Shown: one piece after another, positions 40,514 to 49,568 of the stretch
Position numbering within the stretch: position 1 is the first letter of the stretch
Layout of the letters: every line of letters begins with the position of its first letter
Source: an uncultured Clostridia bacterium
GTDB lineage: Bacteria; Bacillota; Clostridia; Oscillospirales; Ruminococcaceae
DNA length: 49,963 bases
Assembly (NCBI GenBank): GCA_947089135.1
Contig: CAMUJF010000020.1
Span: 1-49,963 of the forward strand
Direction of reading: 5' to 3'
Notes under the pieces: model-generated
Told to the model about the DNA's origin: nothing
Database searches by the model: none
What the model saw: only the letters and a program-made list of their open reading frames with translations
Made by a program: the position numbers and the translations under genes

Positions 40514-42097
40514 ATGCAGTATTGTTTTAAACTTTTGGTAATTGTATTTACAGCGGTTCTCTCGTTGGGCGCGGCAGGCTGCCGCCAGGTTTCGGAGGAC
40601 GTTTCCGATTTGTCTGCCGCTCCGGTGCTTATCCCTGCCTCGGATACGGAGGAAATTTTTTCCCGAACGGCAGAGTCGGAAACAGCAGAAACAAAAACGG
40701 AAACAGCACTTACGACAGATGCCGTCACGAAAACGGCTGCGGAAACAAGTATATTCTCCGAGACAAAAAACGCAAATACGGAAATGACAGAGAAAAATAC
40801 GGAAATTTCGGAAACAATGTCAAAAATCTTCTCGCAAACCACGCAGATAAGCCAAACATCTGCGCTTACGCTTCAATATGAAAGTCCAAGGGAAATAACG
40901 GAAACAAAAGCGGAAACAGAGTTAAAAATCGAAACGCAAACCATTTCCGAGTCACGGACGGCAGGAAAACCAAAAGAAAAAAGCAGCTATTCCGCTCTTA
41001 ATTTTGATGAACAAAAAGGTTTCTGGATCACATATTTGGAATACGCTTCCATACTTAGAAACAAATCGGAAAAATCATTTACCAAGTCTATCGGCGAATA
41101 TTTTGACAATATTTCCGACCTTGGCTTCAATACGGTGTACGTCCAAGTCCGCGCATTCGGAGACGCTTACTATGACTCGGAGCTTTTCCCCGCAGGCGAA
41201 CAGTTTGACGGAGCTATCGGTACCAAAAACCGTTTTGACGCGCTTAAAATTATGGTCAAATGCGCTCATGACCGCGGAATTTCCATACACGCATGGGTAA
41301 ATCCCATGCGGACGATGACTACTTCCCAACTTGAAAAAATAGATAACAGCTATACTATTAAAAAATGGTATAATGACCGCGACCGCCGCGGCGACTACAT
41401 AGTCAAATCGGGAGACAGGTGGTATCTTAATCCCGCCTATGATGAGGTAACCGACCTTATTGCCGAAGGAATAAAGGAAATTGCGAAAAATTACGAGGTG
41501 GACGGTATCCAGATAGACGACTATTTCTACCCCACAACCAATAAAAGCTTTGACAGTACGGCTTATGCCGCTTCCGGAAACGGTATGTCCCTTTCCGACT
41601 GGAGAATTTCAAATGTAAACAAAATGGTTAAAAAGCTCTATAAGACGGTACATACCGCAAACGATACCATGGTTTTCGGCATTTCCCCTCAGGGCAGCGT
41701 GGAAAACAACTACGGTGAACTTTACGCTGATGTGCGGAAATGGTGTGCAAATAGCGGCTACTGCGATTATATCCTGCCACAGGTGTATTTTGGATTCGAC
41801 AACCCTGCTCTTCCATACGCGGACGTAATTGCCCTCTGGAACGGAATGGTCAAAGGCTCCGACGTGAAACTTGTTATAGGTCTTGCCGCCTATAAAATAG
41901 GAGCGGAGGACGGTTACGCGGGCAGCGGAAAAAGAGAATGGCTGAACAACAGCGACATCATTGCCCGCCAGATGAAGCTTGCAAAATCTTTGGGAAATTA
42001 CGGAGGAGTAGCTCTGTACCGTTACGATTCGGTATTCAACCCGACGGCAGACGTTGCCGCACAGGTTTCAAAGGAAATAAAAAATATAGAAAAATAA
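40514..42097 (+). CDS. GHL10-family glycoside hydrolase lipoprotein with a Thr/Glu-rich stalk
   Basis: A 527-residue lipoprotein. The start is the ATG at 40514 (MQYCFKLLVIVFTAV), after GAGG and just downstream of the promoter; the frame is open earlier, but that part is the promoter. The lipobox is LGAAGC (Cys23). Residues ~30-155 are a low-complexity stalk of Thr, Glu, Ser and Lys that would span the cell wall. The C-terminal ~350 residues are a GHL10 (PF02638) TIM barrel: KGFWITYLEYASIL, NTVYVQVRAFGDAYYDS, IHAWVNPMRTM, YEVDGIQIDDYFYP and DYILPQVYFGF. E. coli DigH, of the same family, cuts peptidoglycan glycan strands stripped of peptides. The first gene of a pair with the amidase fusion. 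Confidence 0.88.
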   Translation: MQYCFKLLVIVFTAVLSLGAAGCRQVSEDVSDLSAAPVLIPASDTEEIFSRTAESETAETKTETALTTDAVTKTAAETSIFSETKNANTEMTEKNTEISETMSKIFSQTTQISQTSALTLQYESPREITETKAETELKIETQTISESRTAGKPKEKSSYSALNFDEQKGFWITYLEYASILRNKSEKSFTKSIGEYFDNISDLGFNTVYVQVRAFGDAYYDSELFPAGEQFDGAIGTKNRFDALKIMVKCAHDRGISIHAWVNPMRTMTTSQLEKIDNSYTIKKWYNDRDRRGDYIVKSGDRWYLNPAYDEVTDLIAEGIKEIAKNYEVDGIQIDDYFYPTTNKSFDSTAYAASGNGMSLSDWRISNVNKMVKKLYKTVHTANDTMVFGISPQGSVENNYGELYADVRKWCANSGYCDYILPQVYFGFDNPALPYADVIALWNGMVKGSDVKLVIGLAAYKIGAEDGYAGSGKREWLNNSDIIARQMKLAKSLGNYGGVALYRYDSVFNPTADVAAQVSKEIKNIEK

Positions 42098-42133
42098 GTA
42101 GAACAAAACCACTGATAAAGAAAGGGAAATAAG

Positions 42134-45100
42134 ATGAAAAGAAAAAAAGAAAATTATCCCGAATTTCGGAAACGACGAACTTTTCGGAAATTTGCGGGGC
42201 TGATAACGGCTGCTTCGATTTGCGCGCAGTTTTTGTCAGGTTTCGGCGGATTTCCGGCTTTTGCCGAGGAAAACCCCGATGATTTCGGAAATATCACAGT
42301 CATCGCGCCTCAGCCGGACATAGGCAGAGACGAGTCCCTGCCTGCGTTTGACGAACCCGATACGGCTTCGCTCTACAGCTTTCCCGATAATATGCGCGGC
42401 GTTTATGTTACTCCGACGGTGGACTATGCCGTACCGAATGAGAACGGCGAGCCACTTACCGAGGAGCAGATATCCGCAGGCGTTTCGGAAATGCTTGATA
42501 CTGCCGAGAAAAACGGTCTTAACTCCATAATAATTATGACCGACCGGAAGGGCGAGGTTTTCTACAACGCGGACATGAACGAGACCGTTGAGCGTCCGCT
42601 GATCGACTATGCCGTTGAAGCCGCCAAAGAACGCGGCTTTTACGTCTATCTGAATTTCAGTCTGGACTGCGTTCTTGACGGTCTTAAAGATGACGACCTG
42701 CGCTCTCGTATTGACAGATTGGCAATAACCGTCCACGGCTTTACGGTCAAATATCCCGTTGACGGAATTATTCTTGACGGCTACTATTCCTCAAAGGACA
42801 ACACGTCTCTGGAGGACTATGTTAAACACGGCTCGGGCATAGGCTACGAAAACTGGCTTCCCGACAACGGCGCGTACATATTCAGCCTTGCGGCGGACGC
42901 TGTACGGCGTACAAACAACACCGTACCGGTCGGAATATCCCTTAACGATGTGTGGGCAAACTATACCACTTCGGAAAACGGCTCGGAGACCTCTGTGAAT
43001 TTTGAGGCTCTTACGGACGGTTACGCCGATACTGTGGGATATATTCAAAACGGCTGCGCTGATTTTATCATGCTGAAAGCCAAAGGCTCTCTGAGCGACA
43101 GCTCGCTGCCCTTTAAGGAAATCGTGAGCTGGTGGAACAAGTACGCCGAAGAAGCGGATATCCCTCTTTACGTCCACCACATGAACCAGCGCATCTGCAC
43201 AGAAGCGGAGGGCTGGGGTTCTCCCGATGAGCTTGTAAAGCAGGTGATCGCGGCTTCCGACTATGATTCCTACAAGGGAAGCGCGTTCCACTCCCTGTCA
43301 GCCCTTGACAAGGACGTTATGCAGTCCACAAGCGCGCTGATGAAGCACTACGACAACGAAATAGACGTGGAGGGTCTCAACAGCGAGCTTGAAATGACTC
43401 TGCCCACCAAGACCACCTTTAAAACGGAGGAACCTACCGTTATTTTCGCGGGTTCTTTCGACCCTAATTTCCCCGTTTATTATCAGGGAAAAGAGATCAA
43501 GCTGAACGAAGCGGGACGTTTCTATTTTACCGAAGACCTTGACGTTGGTCTGAACACATTTAAATTCCAGAATAAAGCAAAAGTGATCACCTATAAAATA
43601 ACCCGAACAGTAAACGTGCTGAAAAGCGTTTCCCCTGCGGACGAGACCATGCGGGTCGAGGAACAGTCCACTATCACTCTCAGCGCAATAGCGTACCGAG
43701 GTTCTACGGTAACGGCTTCGGTAAACGGCAAAAGTGTGTCCCTGAAAGAAGTTGAGGGACAGCTTGACGAGCTTGACCCAAACTCCAACTACACCAAATA
43801 TGTGGGTTACTACACCGCTCCCGCAGGAAAGCGGGGCGAGGATATTAACCTCGGAAACATTGAGTTCTACGGCAGCTATCCCACCAAATCTGGAAATATA
43901 AACGAATCCAGAACAGGCGCGAAGATAATTGTAAACGCCCTTGCAGAAGTGGCGAACGACTACAGCGGTAATCTTTTGCAGGTTAAGAACGACAACACCA
44001 TGGTGTACGACTACAGAACTACAAGCACAAGCCCCACGCCGAACTGCGCAAGACTTCCCGCAGGAACGCTGGATTACATAGTAAAGACCGTTACCTACAG
44101 CGGTACGGACTACTACCTGACGAATTCAGGCAAGCGTATCAGAACGAGCGCGGTTACGGTACTTGACAACAGACCTCTCGGCAGCAATCCCATGTCGGTA
44201 GCCGCTGCGGGCAAGGACGGCACGGACACCGTTATAAAGCTTAAAACGTCGGTAAAGGTACCGTTCTCAATATCCTATGACAACCAGTCCTACAGCGACG
44301 GCGGCAACGGCGGATATTATGTTTCCGCGTTCAGCTGCGATTCCATAACGCTTACCTTTGATTACGTCACAAGCGTTTCAGCGGGAGACATCGCTTTCCC
44401 CGACAGCGCGGTGTTTACTAAGGGTACATGGAACGTTTCCACTTCGGGGGACATGACTAAAACCAAACTTACCCTGCGGCTTCGCCAGTCGGGTGTTTTC
44501 GGAGGACTTACTTCCTCCTACGACAGCGAGGGAAATCTCGTCCTGCGCTTCAACGGCTGCCGAAACAGTCTCAGCGGCGCGACTATCGTTATCGACCCGG
44601 GACACGGCTATACAGGCGCGTCTGCGTTTGATCCGGGAGCTATCGGTCACATCAAGGAGCAGGAGGCAAATCTTGCCATTGCCAAATATGTTGAACAGAT
44701 ACTCAAAGACGAGGGCGCAAACGTTATCAGACTGAAAACCGAAAGTCAGACTTATGTCACGGAGCAGCGCGCTTCGGACGCACGGCAGTATAACCCCGAT
44801 ATGTTTGTTTCCATACACTGTAACTCGGCGGGAGAATCCGCAAAAGGCGGCGAAGCATACTACTTTACACCGTTTTCGCAGCCCTTGGCAAAATATATTT
44901 CCGAGGCGTTGGGAGAGACTCTTGCTCAGGTGCACGGCTCGTCAAGCGGAACGAACCGCGGCGAAAAGTACAATTATTTCTTTGTGACCCAGCAGCAGGA
45001 CTTCCCCTCGGTATTGATAGAGACTGCTTTTGTCACCAACTACAGCGAAGCTATGGCTCTTGCAGACCCTGCGTACCAGAAGAAATTTGCTTCTGCGATA

Positions 45101-45310
45101 GTAAGCGGAATGAAAAAATACTTTGCACGAACCGATTATTCATGCTTCGGGGACGGAAGTGCCTCGTGGAACGATATGGGCAGCGGTTCGTCCGATAACG
45201 GTATGACAGACAACAGTACCGCTGACGGCTTCCCTGCCGATAACGGTTTCGATTTTTCAAATGTTGACGCTTTCGTACCTCAGGAGGACGACGAGGAGCT
45301 TGCGGAATAG
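42134..45310 (+). CDS. Secreted fusion of a GHL10-like domain and N-acetylmuramoyl-L-alanine amidase (Amidase_3)
   Basis: A 1058-residue exported protein. A long basic signal sequence (~1-45) ends near FPAFAEE. Residues ~85-430 are GHL10-like (MRGVYVTPTVDY, NSIIIMTDRKGEVFYN, PVDGIILDGYYSS, IPLYVHHMNQRI), but the usual IDDYFYP segment reads LDGYYSS, so hydrolase activity is doubtful. Residues ~430-810 are a beta-rich, SH3/Ig-like linker region. The C-terminal Amidase_3 (~815-1005) has VIDPGHGYTG (His824), the zinc Glu in KEQEANL, SIHCNSA and LIETAFVTN, a complete zinc and catalytic set. A Ser/Gly/Asp-rich acidic tail ends the protein. It follows the GHL10 lipoprotein by 36 bases with AAAGGG before the ATG, so the two are probably one operon. 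Confidence 0.88.
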   Translation: MKRKKENYPEFRKRRTFRKFAGLITAASICAQFLSGFGGFPAFAEENPDDFGNITVIAPQPDIGRDESLPAFDEPDTASLYSFPDNMRGVYVTPTVDYAVPNENGEPLTEEQISAGVSEMLDTAEKNGLNSIIIMTDRKGEVFYNADMNETVERPLIDYAVEAAKERGFYVYLNFSLDCVLDGLKDDDLRSRIDRLAITVHGFTVKYPVDGIILDGYYSSKDNTSLEDYVKHGSGIGYENWLPDNGAYIFSLAADAVRRTNNTVPVGISLNDVWANYTTSENGSETSVNFEALTDGYADTVGYIQNGCADFIMLKAKGSLSDSSLPFKEIVSWWNKYAEEADIPLYVHHMNQRICTEAEGWGSPDELVKQVIAASDYDSYKGSAFHSLSALDKDVMQSTSALMKHYDNEIDVEGLNSELEMTLPTKTTFKTEEPTVIFAGSFDPNFPVYYQGKEIKLNEAGRFYFTEDLDVGLNTFKFQNKAKVITYKITRTVNVLKSVSPADETMRVEEQSTITLSAIAYRGSTVTASVNGKSVSLKEVEGQLDELDPNSNYTKYVGYYTAPAGKRGEDINLGNIEFYGSYPTKSGNINESRTGAKIIVNALAEVANDYSGNLLQVKNDNTMVYDYRTTSTSPTPNCARLPAGTLDYIVKTVTYSGTDYYLTNSGKRIRTSAVTVLDNRPLGSNPMSVAAAGKDGTDTVIKLKTSVKVPFSISYDNQSYSDGGNGGYYVSAFSCDSITLTFDYVTSVSAGDIAFPDSAVFTKGTWNVSTSGDMTKTKLTLRLRQSGVFGGLTSSYDSEGNLVLRFNGCRNSLSGATIVIDPGHGYTGASAFDPGAIGHIKEQEANLAIAKYVEQILKDEGANVIRLKTESQTYVTEQRASDARQYNPDMFVSIHCNSAGESAKGGEAYYFTPFSQPLAKYISEALGETLAQVHGSSSGTNRGEKYNYFFVTQQQDFPSVLIETAFVTNYSEAMALADPAYQKKFASAIVSGMKKYFARTDYSCFGDGSASWNDMGSGSSDNGMTDNSTADGFPADNGFDFSNVDAFVPQEDDEELAE

Positions 45311-45337
45311 CGAAATACAGACCATATAAAAATACCG

Positions 45338-45373
45338 GCCGTTCTTCGCAAATCCGCGGAGAACGGCTTTTTT
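45338..45373 (+). terminator. Terminator of the cell-wall hydrolase operon
   Basis: GCCGTTCTTCGC and its counterpart GCGGAGAACGGC (two mismatched or bulged positions) followed by TTTTTT. Confidence 0.85.
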
Positions 45374-45511
45374 GGAGGTACTAAAAAAATTCAAAAATAT
45401 TCACAAAAAATCTGTAGAATTATTGTGCAGAACAGCATATACTTAGATTTGCGTCCAAGGAACTCAAACTGTTTTTCGGACGGCAAATTTTAAGAAAGCC
45501 GGTAAAATTTT

Positions 45512-46918
45512 ATGGCGTCTTCAAAGGATCTCACCCGCGGAAAACCTATGTCCCTGATACTGGGCTTCGGAATACCGCTTTTATTCGGATTTTTATTTCA
45601 GCAGCTCTACAACGTTGCCGACACTGCTATCGTGGGGCGTTTCCTCGGCTACAAGGCTCTTGCCGCCGTGGGAAGCACAGGCTCGGTAAACTTTCTCGTT
45701 ATCGGTTTCGTAATGGGAGTCTGCAACGGGTTCTCCATTCCGGTTGCCCAGATGTTCGGAGCTGGAGACTTCAAGCAGCTGCGCAGGTACGTGACCAATT
45801 CATTGTGGCTGTGCATTTTCCTTGCGGCAGTAATTACGGCGGTAACGCTGATATTCTGTGCGGAAATACTTACCTTCACCAACACTCCCGACGACATATT
45901 TCAGCGTGCCTATGCTTATATTTTCACAATTTTCGCAGGGATACCCGCATACTTCCTCTACAACATGACCGCGGGAATACTCCGCTCTCTGGGGGACAGC
46001 AAAACTCCCGTAAGCTGGCTCGTTATTGCTTCTGTTGTGAATATCGTACTTGATATCGTGTTCATTTTCTGCTTTAAAATGGACGTTTTCGGCGCGGCTC
46101 TGGCAACAGTGATAGCTCAGTTCGTGTCTGGCTTCGGCTGCCTGTGGAGGGTTTGCAAAAGCTATGCGGTACTCAAGACCGACCGTGACGACTGGTATTT
46201 CAGCACGAAGCATATCGGCAGACTTTTCCTTATGGGACTCCCCATGGGGCTTCAGTACTCCATAACCGCCATAGGCAGCGTAATGCTCCAGACCGCCGTA
46301 AACGGTTTGGGAACGTCCTATGTAACGGCTGTGACAGCAGCCAACAAGCTTTCGATGTTCATGTGCTGTCCTTTCGACGCAATGGGTTCGACCATGGCTA
46401 CCTATGCGGGACAAAACGTTGGCTCGCAAAAATGGGAACGGCTCAACAAAGGCTTGGGAGCCTGCGTGCTGCTCGGTCTGATATATTCCGCAGCGGCATT
46501 TCTGTTCCTTTTGGTCGCGGGAAACAATCTCGCCATGATATTCCTGGACGAGGAAAGCAAGCACCTTATTCCGCTTGTAAAACAGTTCCTGACAATTTTG
46601 TCGGCGTTTTACTTCCCGCTGGCTTTAGTAAATATCGTGAGATTTTTCATACAGGGCATGGGATTTTCTCCCACAGCAACCGTGGCAGGACTTCTTGAAA
46701 TGGCGGGCAGATGGTTTATCGCCCACATGGTGACGCTGTACGGCTTTACCGCAGCTTGCTTTGCTTCTCCCGCAGCGTGGATACTTGCGGACGCGTTCCT
46801 TATCCCTGCGTACTTTATCTGTAAAAGACGTCTTTTGAGAAAACATAACGCATTATCGGATACAAGGAAAAACTCCTCTTCAAAATCGAACTCCGAAAAA
46901 TGCTGCACCGAATCATAA
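45512..46918 (+). CDS. MATE-family efflux transporter
   Basis: A 468-residue protein with twelve membrane segments in two six-helix halves. LTRGKPMSLILGFGIPLLFGFLFQQLYNVADTAIVGRFLG is a typical MATE N-terminus (bundle 1 with the QxxYNxxDtxivGr motif). FLMGLPMGLQYSITAIGSVMLQTAVNGLG opens the second half. It exports cationic drugs or metabolites using Na+ or H+. The C-terminal ~25 residues are Ser/Lys-rich and polar. It follows the amidase terminator; no strong ribosome-binding site (AAGAAAG) or clear promoter is seen. Confidence 0.92.
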   Translation: MASSKDLTRGKPMSLILGFGIPLLFGFLFQQLYNVADTAIVGRFLGYKALAAVGSTGSVNFLVIGFVMGVCNGFSIPVAQMFGAGDFKQLRRYVTNSLWLCIFLAAVITAVTLIFCAEILTFTNTPDDIFQRAYAYIFTIFAGIPAYFLYNMTAGILRSLGDSKTPVSWLVIASVVNIVLDIVFIFCFKMDVFGAALATVIAQFVSGFGCLWRVCKSYAVLKTDRDDWYFSTKHIGRLFLMGLPMGLQYSITAIGSVMLQTAVNGLGTSYVTAVTAANKLSMFMCCPFDAMGSTMATYAGQNVGSQKWERLNKGLGACVLLGLIYSAAAFLFLLVAGNNLAMIFLDEESKHLIPLVKQFLTILSAFYFPLALVNIVRFFIQGMGFSPTATVAGLLEMAGRWFIAHMVTLYGFTAACFASPAAWILADAFLIPAYFICKRRLLRKHNALSDTRKNSSSKSNSEKCCTES

Positions 46919-47490
46919 AAAACAGGACTGTTCGGAAGACGGACTGCTGTTCCACAAAGCTGAACACATTATTTCCTCTTTCGGCGAATCATCTTTCATG
47001 GATGCTTGATTATGCGGTACTTGACATAAAGCGGTGGAATAAAGCTCTCCGTATTCCTACGCGCTAATCATCCTTTCAGGTTCGTCCAAAAGGATAAAGG
47101 TCTTATCAAGACTAAGCAGACATTTGTACATGGCTGTTCACTCTCCGAAACAATCAAGGTTAAATCGGCAAAACCATTGCAATTAACAAATTTACTCTTG
47201 TGGTTATACTGCATATTGTAATAATTGTCAAGAGAATTTACGATATTTCACCAAATATTGCATTAAGATACAACGTAATGGGTGCCTACAGTTTTTTGGG
47301 GAGATGGATCAAGTATCGTCAGAATTGTTATAGAACAGGGCATTTGTTAATTGCGTTATGTATAAAATGCACAAAAGCAATGACGTTCACAAAAAAAATT
47401 AATTTTTAAAATCCTAAATCTTTCGGAAATACACTTGACAAATAAAATTTGATGTGATATACTATATTAGTAAAATTTTTAATTAAATAC
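46919..47490. other. Non-coding stretch before tRNA-Leu
   Basis: No intact gene. A 24-codon minus-strand ORF at 47057-47131 includes the residues TFILLDEPE, resembling a Walker B motif of ABC ATPases, and may be a decayed scrap. The last ~60 bases hold the tRNA promoter. The rest is AT-rich without recognisable structure. Confidence 0.45.
47435..47463 (+). promoter_or_regulatory. tRNA-Leu promoter
   Basis: TTGACA (47435-47440), 17-base spacer, TATACT (47458-47463), 27 bases before the tRNA. Confidence 0.8.
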
Positions 47491-47577
47491 GCAGGTGTGG
47501 CGGAATAGGCAGACGCGCTAGATTCAGGTTCTAGTGGTAGTAATACCGTGTGGGTTCAAGTCCCTTCACCTGCACCA
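47491..47577 (+). tRNA. tRNA-Leu (anticodon CAG)
   Basis: An 87-base class II tRNA with an encoded CCA end. The acceptor GCAGGTG pairs with CACCTGC. The anticodon stem CTAGA/TCTAG carries the loop TTCAGGT, giving anticodon CAG (reads CUG). A long variable arm (GTGGTAGTAATACCGT) marks a leucine or serine tRNA, and the T arm is GGGTTCAAGTCCC. Its 3' end marks the approximate left border of conjugative-element genes, a common integration site. Confidence 0.96.
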
Positions 47578-47703
47578 TCTTTCCTTAGGAAAAAAGATAT
47601 TTAGCTCTCAAATGGCTTAGATAGGCGGTTTGAGGGCAATTCTTTTGCCAAAAAGCGAAGTAAAAATCCGTAGATATTTTTAAAGGGTTTTTAGAGGCAA
47701 ACA

Positions 47704-47894
47704 GGATTTGAACCCTTTTCGTAAAAATTTTCCGCATAATATTGTATATAATGACAAAATTAAAAGGAACATATGGAAAACGTACAGAAATCCGATTAGA
47801 ATAGCGTCAGTAGAAAATTTGCGGTAAAAATCGTGAAATATTGTCAGTATTCAACAATCTGTAGGAAAAAAGATTTTTTGGGGATTTGAACCCT
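47704..47894. repeat. Two direct 13-bp copies of a tRNA T-arm-like sequence
   Basis: GGATTTGAACCCT at 47704-47716 and at 47882-47894. The complement AGGGTTCAAATCC is a canonical T-stem/loop sequence. They lie within 320 bases of the tRNA-Leu 3' end but in the opposite orientation, with one base different from its T arm (AGTCC in place of AATCC). Possibly relics of tRNA-targeted integration events. Confidence 0.4.
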
Positions 47895-47945
47895 GAAAAT
47901 AAATATTACCAAAATTTCAAAATAAAATATGTGCAAAACAGAGAA

Positions 47946-47984
47946 AGCCATGTTAAGTGTAAACCATTTAACATGGCTTTTTTT
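47946..47984 (+). terminator. Intrinsic terminator or attenuator before the conjugative-element operon
   Basis: AGCCATGTTAA, 11-base loop, TTAACATGGCT, then TTTTTT. Perfect 11-bp stem only ~27 bases before the first element gene, so it either ends upstream transcription or attenuates the operon. Confidence 0.7.
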
Positions 47985-48010
47985 ATTGCAAAATTTATGG
48001 AGGTATGTAC

Positions 48011-48265
48011 ATGGATAACAAAAGAAACAAACCAGATTGTCCGTTGATAGGTCAGGACGGCAACGTATTCAACATTATCGGTATAGCGTCGAGGACGCTG
48101 AAAGAAAACGGTATGTCGGAGGAAGCAAATGAAATGTCCTCCCGAGTTTTTGCTTCGGGGAACTATGCCGAGGCTCTTTCGATTATCGGAGAGTACGTCA
48201 ATATTACTTTCTCGGAGGAAATGGACGAAGAATATGAAGAAGCTTTCGGAATGGAGATGAGTTAG
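48011..48265 (+). CDS. Small conserved protein of clostridial integrative conjugative elements
   Basis: An 84-residue protein beginning MDNKRNKPDCPLIGQDGNVF, then NIIGIASRTLKENGMSEEANEMSSRV and YAEALSIIGEYVNI, with an acidic end. The ATG at 48011 is preferred over 48005, as GGAGG lies 7 bases before it. I recall the same pattern (CPLIGQDGNIFNLMGIASRTLRxxGxxxxAxEMxxRV) in small proteins at the start of transfer regions in Tn1549/CTn-type elements. Function unknown. It opens a run of tightly packed element genes. Confidence 0.7.
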   Translation: MDNKRNKPDCPLIGQDGNVFNIIGIASRTLKENGMSEEANEMSSRVFASGNYAEALSIIGEYVNITFSEEMDEEYEEAFGMEMS

Positions 48266-48266
48266 A

Positions 48267-48845
48267 ATGCTTTTTATGAATACGCCATATTGGAGAGGCG
48301 TTGAGCGAGAAATGCAGACTGTCCCGAATTTCAAACCGAGGCGGTCGGGATTTCAGGTGAACGGGGTAACGCTTGACCGTTTCCACGATTACAAAAACGC
48401 AGCGGCGAAGCTGCTGTACAGTTGGAAACGCAATGATGTTACCGAAAGGGTCACGGCAATGTATAGGAAATCGGACAGCTTTTTTGCGGATTCCGATCAC
48501 GAAAAATATTTCAAAAATTTCATACAAAACAACCCACTCAGCGGCAGCAGATTTTATGCTGCCGTTTTTCTTTTGTCCGCGGAATTTGATTTGAGGAAAC
48601 GTTCGGAGACTGCAATAATTAATGGTACTGTCGATTTCGGAAAAATAAATTTAAAAGGTATATCGGCGGACGGCTATACCATATATAAAGCGGTGAAAAC
48701 CGTATATACGGAAAATCCCGAAATCACTTCGGCGGAGCTTTTAGACAAGGAGCTTGCGGACGATTTGGTACTGTACATCATTTTCAACGGCTTTTTGGTC
48801 GCTGAAAACGGTATTAAAATTTTAGAATTAGGGAGTACAAAATGA
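48267..48845 (+). CDS. DUF6075-like protein of a conjugative element
   Basis: A 192-residue soluble protein. The second half, FFADSDHEKYFKNFIQNNPLSGSRFYAAVFLLSAEFDLRKR and so on, resembles DUF6075, a family of element-encoded proteins with FxNxEHExxFxxxxx...yxxALxYLLTxdxxxxxh and a helical end. The N-terminal ~70 residues (YWRGVEREMQTVPNFKPRRSG) are not part of that pattern as I recall it. One base separates it from the previous stop and it overlaps the next gene by four bases, so it is part of the transfer operon. Role unknown. Confidence 0.55.
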   Translation: MLFMNTPYWRGVEREMQTVPNFKPRRSGFQVNGVTLDRFHDYKNAAAKLLYSWKRNDVTERVTAMYRKSDSFFADSDHEKYFKNFIQNNPLSGSRFYAAVFLLSAEFDLRKRSETAIINGTVDFGKINLKGISADGYTIYKAVKTVYTENPEITSAELLDKELADDLVLYIIFNGFLVAENGIKILELGSTK

Positions 48846-49285
48846 TAGGAGTTAAAGTTGAATATGAGGGAAATACGTTGCTGGCGATATTTATAATCAT
48901 AATGACTGGTTATGCAATTGTAAAGGTGTTCTTCGCCAGTCTCAAACGCGGCGGCATTTTGCTGATACAAATAGCCGTTGGGGCAATGTATATGTTCAGC
49001 GTACCGCGCGGATTTTCCGACGGCTTTATAATGTGGATAAAGCAGGTCATTGCCACTTGTCTGACGACTTTTTTGCAGTCCACAATGCTTGTCTGCGGAC
49101 TGATATTATTCAAGGAACATTGGCTGCTGGGTCTGGGAGTAATGCTTTCCGCCGGGGAAATTCCGAGAATTGCGGGTATGTTCGGTCTGGAAACTTCGGT
49201 TCGTCCCAATATTGCAGGCGCGATAAATACGGCGCAGTCGGCGGTACGTCTGACTCAGACCGTTAAAACTATTGCTACGAAATGA
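48842..49285 (+). CDS. Conjugal transfer membrane protein (TrbL/VirB6-like), short form
   Basis: A 147-residue protein with three or four hydrophobic segments. LLAIFIIIMTGYAIVKVFFASLKRGGILLIQIAVGAMYMFSVPRG is followed by WIKQVIATCLTTFLQSTMLVCGLILF and LLGLGVMLSAGEIPRIAGMFGLETSVRPNIAGAINTA. The last segment matches the C-terminal signature of the TrbL-like channel component upstream of PrgI and VirB4 in clostridial elements. Its start overlaps the previous gene by four bases and it is followed by the PrgI-like gene, the standard order. Confidence 0.75.
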   Translation: MIGVKVEYEGNTLLAIFIIIMTGYAIVKVFFASLKRGGILLIQIAVGAMYMFSVPRGFSDGFIMWIKQVIATCLTTFLQSTMLVCGLILFKEHWLLGLGVMLSAGEIPRIAGMFGLETSVRPNIAGAINTAQSAVRLTQTVKTIATK

Positions 49286-49294
49286 GGTGTATAA

Positions 49295-49552
49295 TTGTAT
49301 ATTTATCCCGATAATTTAAAAGCCGCGCCCATGCTGTTTTTATGGCGGCTGAAAGACCTTGCAGCCATAGGTATAGGCGCGCTCATTTCAGTTTTTGCGC
49401 TTTCGCAGACGGGAATTTCTTTCCCCGTAGTCGCTACTCTTGTGTACGCCTTTCTTGCTGTTCGTTTTGAGGACACGAGTATTCTGGACTTTATAAAATA
49501 CGCTGTAAAATATTTTTTTATCGAGCAGCAGGATTTTAGGTGGAGACTTTGA
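49295..49552 (+). CDS. PrgI-family conjugal transfer membrane protein
   Basis: An 85-residue protein with two adjacent membrane segments (LAAIGIGALISVFAL and FPVVATLVYAFLAVRF) and a C-terminal FIEQQDFRWR. PrgI-type proteins are small inner-membrane parts of the type IV secretion channel (VirB3-like position), encoded just before VirB4. It starts at TTG (LYIYPDNLK read as Met) with GAGG upstream; no better ATG exists. The context before the next gene and after TrbL-like supports the call. Confidence 0.75.
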   Translation: MYIYPDNLKAAPMLFLWRLKDLAAIGIGALISVFALSQTGISFPVVATLVYAFLAVRFEDTSILDFIKYAVKYFFIEQQDFRWRL

Positions 49553-49568
49553 AAAAGGAGGATCATAA

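Larger units (their letters stand above)
47578..48010. other. Non-coding junction between tRNA-Leu and the conjugative-element genes
   Basis: No gene seen. It contains two direct copies of GGATTTGAACCCT (47704-47716 and 47882-47894), which on the minus strand read as a tRNA T-arm, and a strong hairpin with a T run at 47946-47984. No integrase gene is present here. Confidence 0.5.

Noticed and set aside
47057..47131. A 24-codon minus-strand frame with TFILLDEPE, like an ABC Walker B
   Set aside because: Too short, closed by stops on both sides and without neighbouring ABC motifs; a possible relic or chance match.
47200..47409. A 69-codon frame upstream of tRNA-Leu
   Set aside because: No ribosome-binding site, atypical composition and no resemblance to a known protein.
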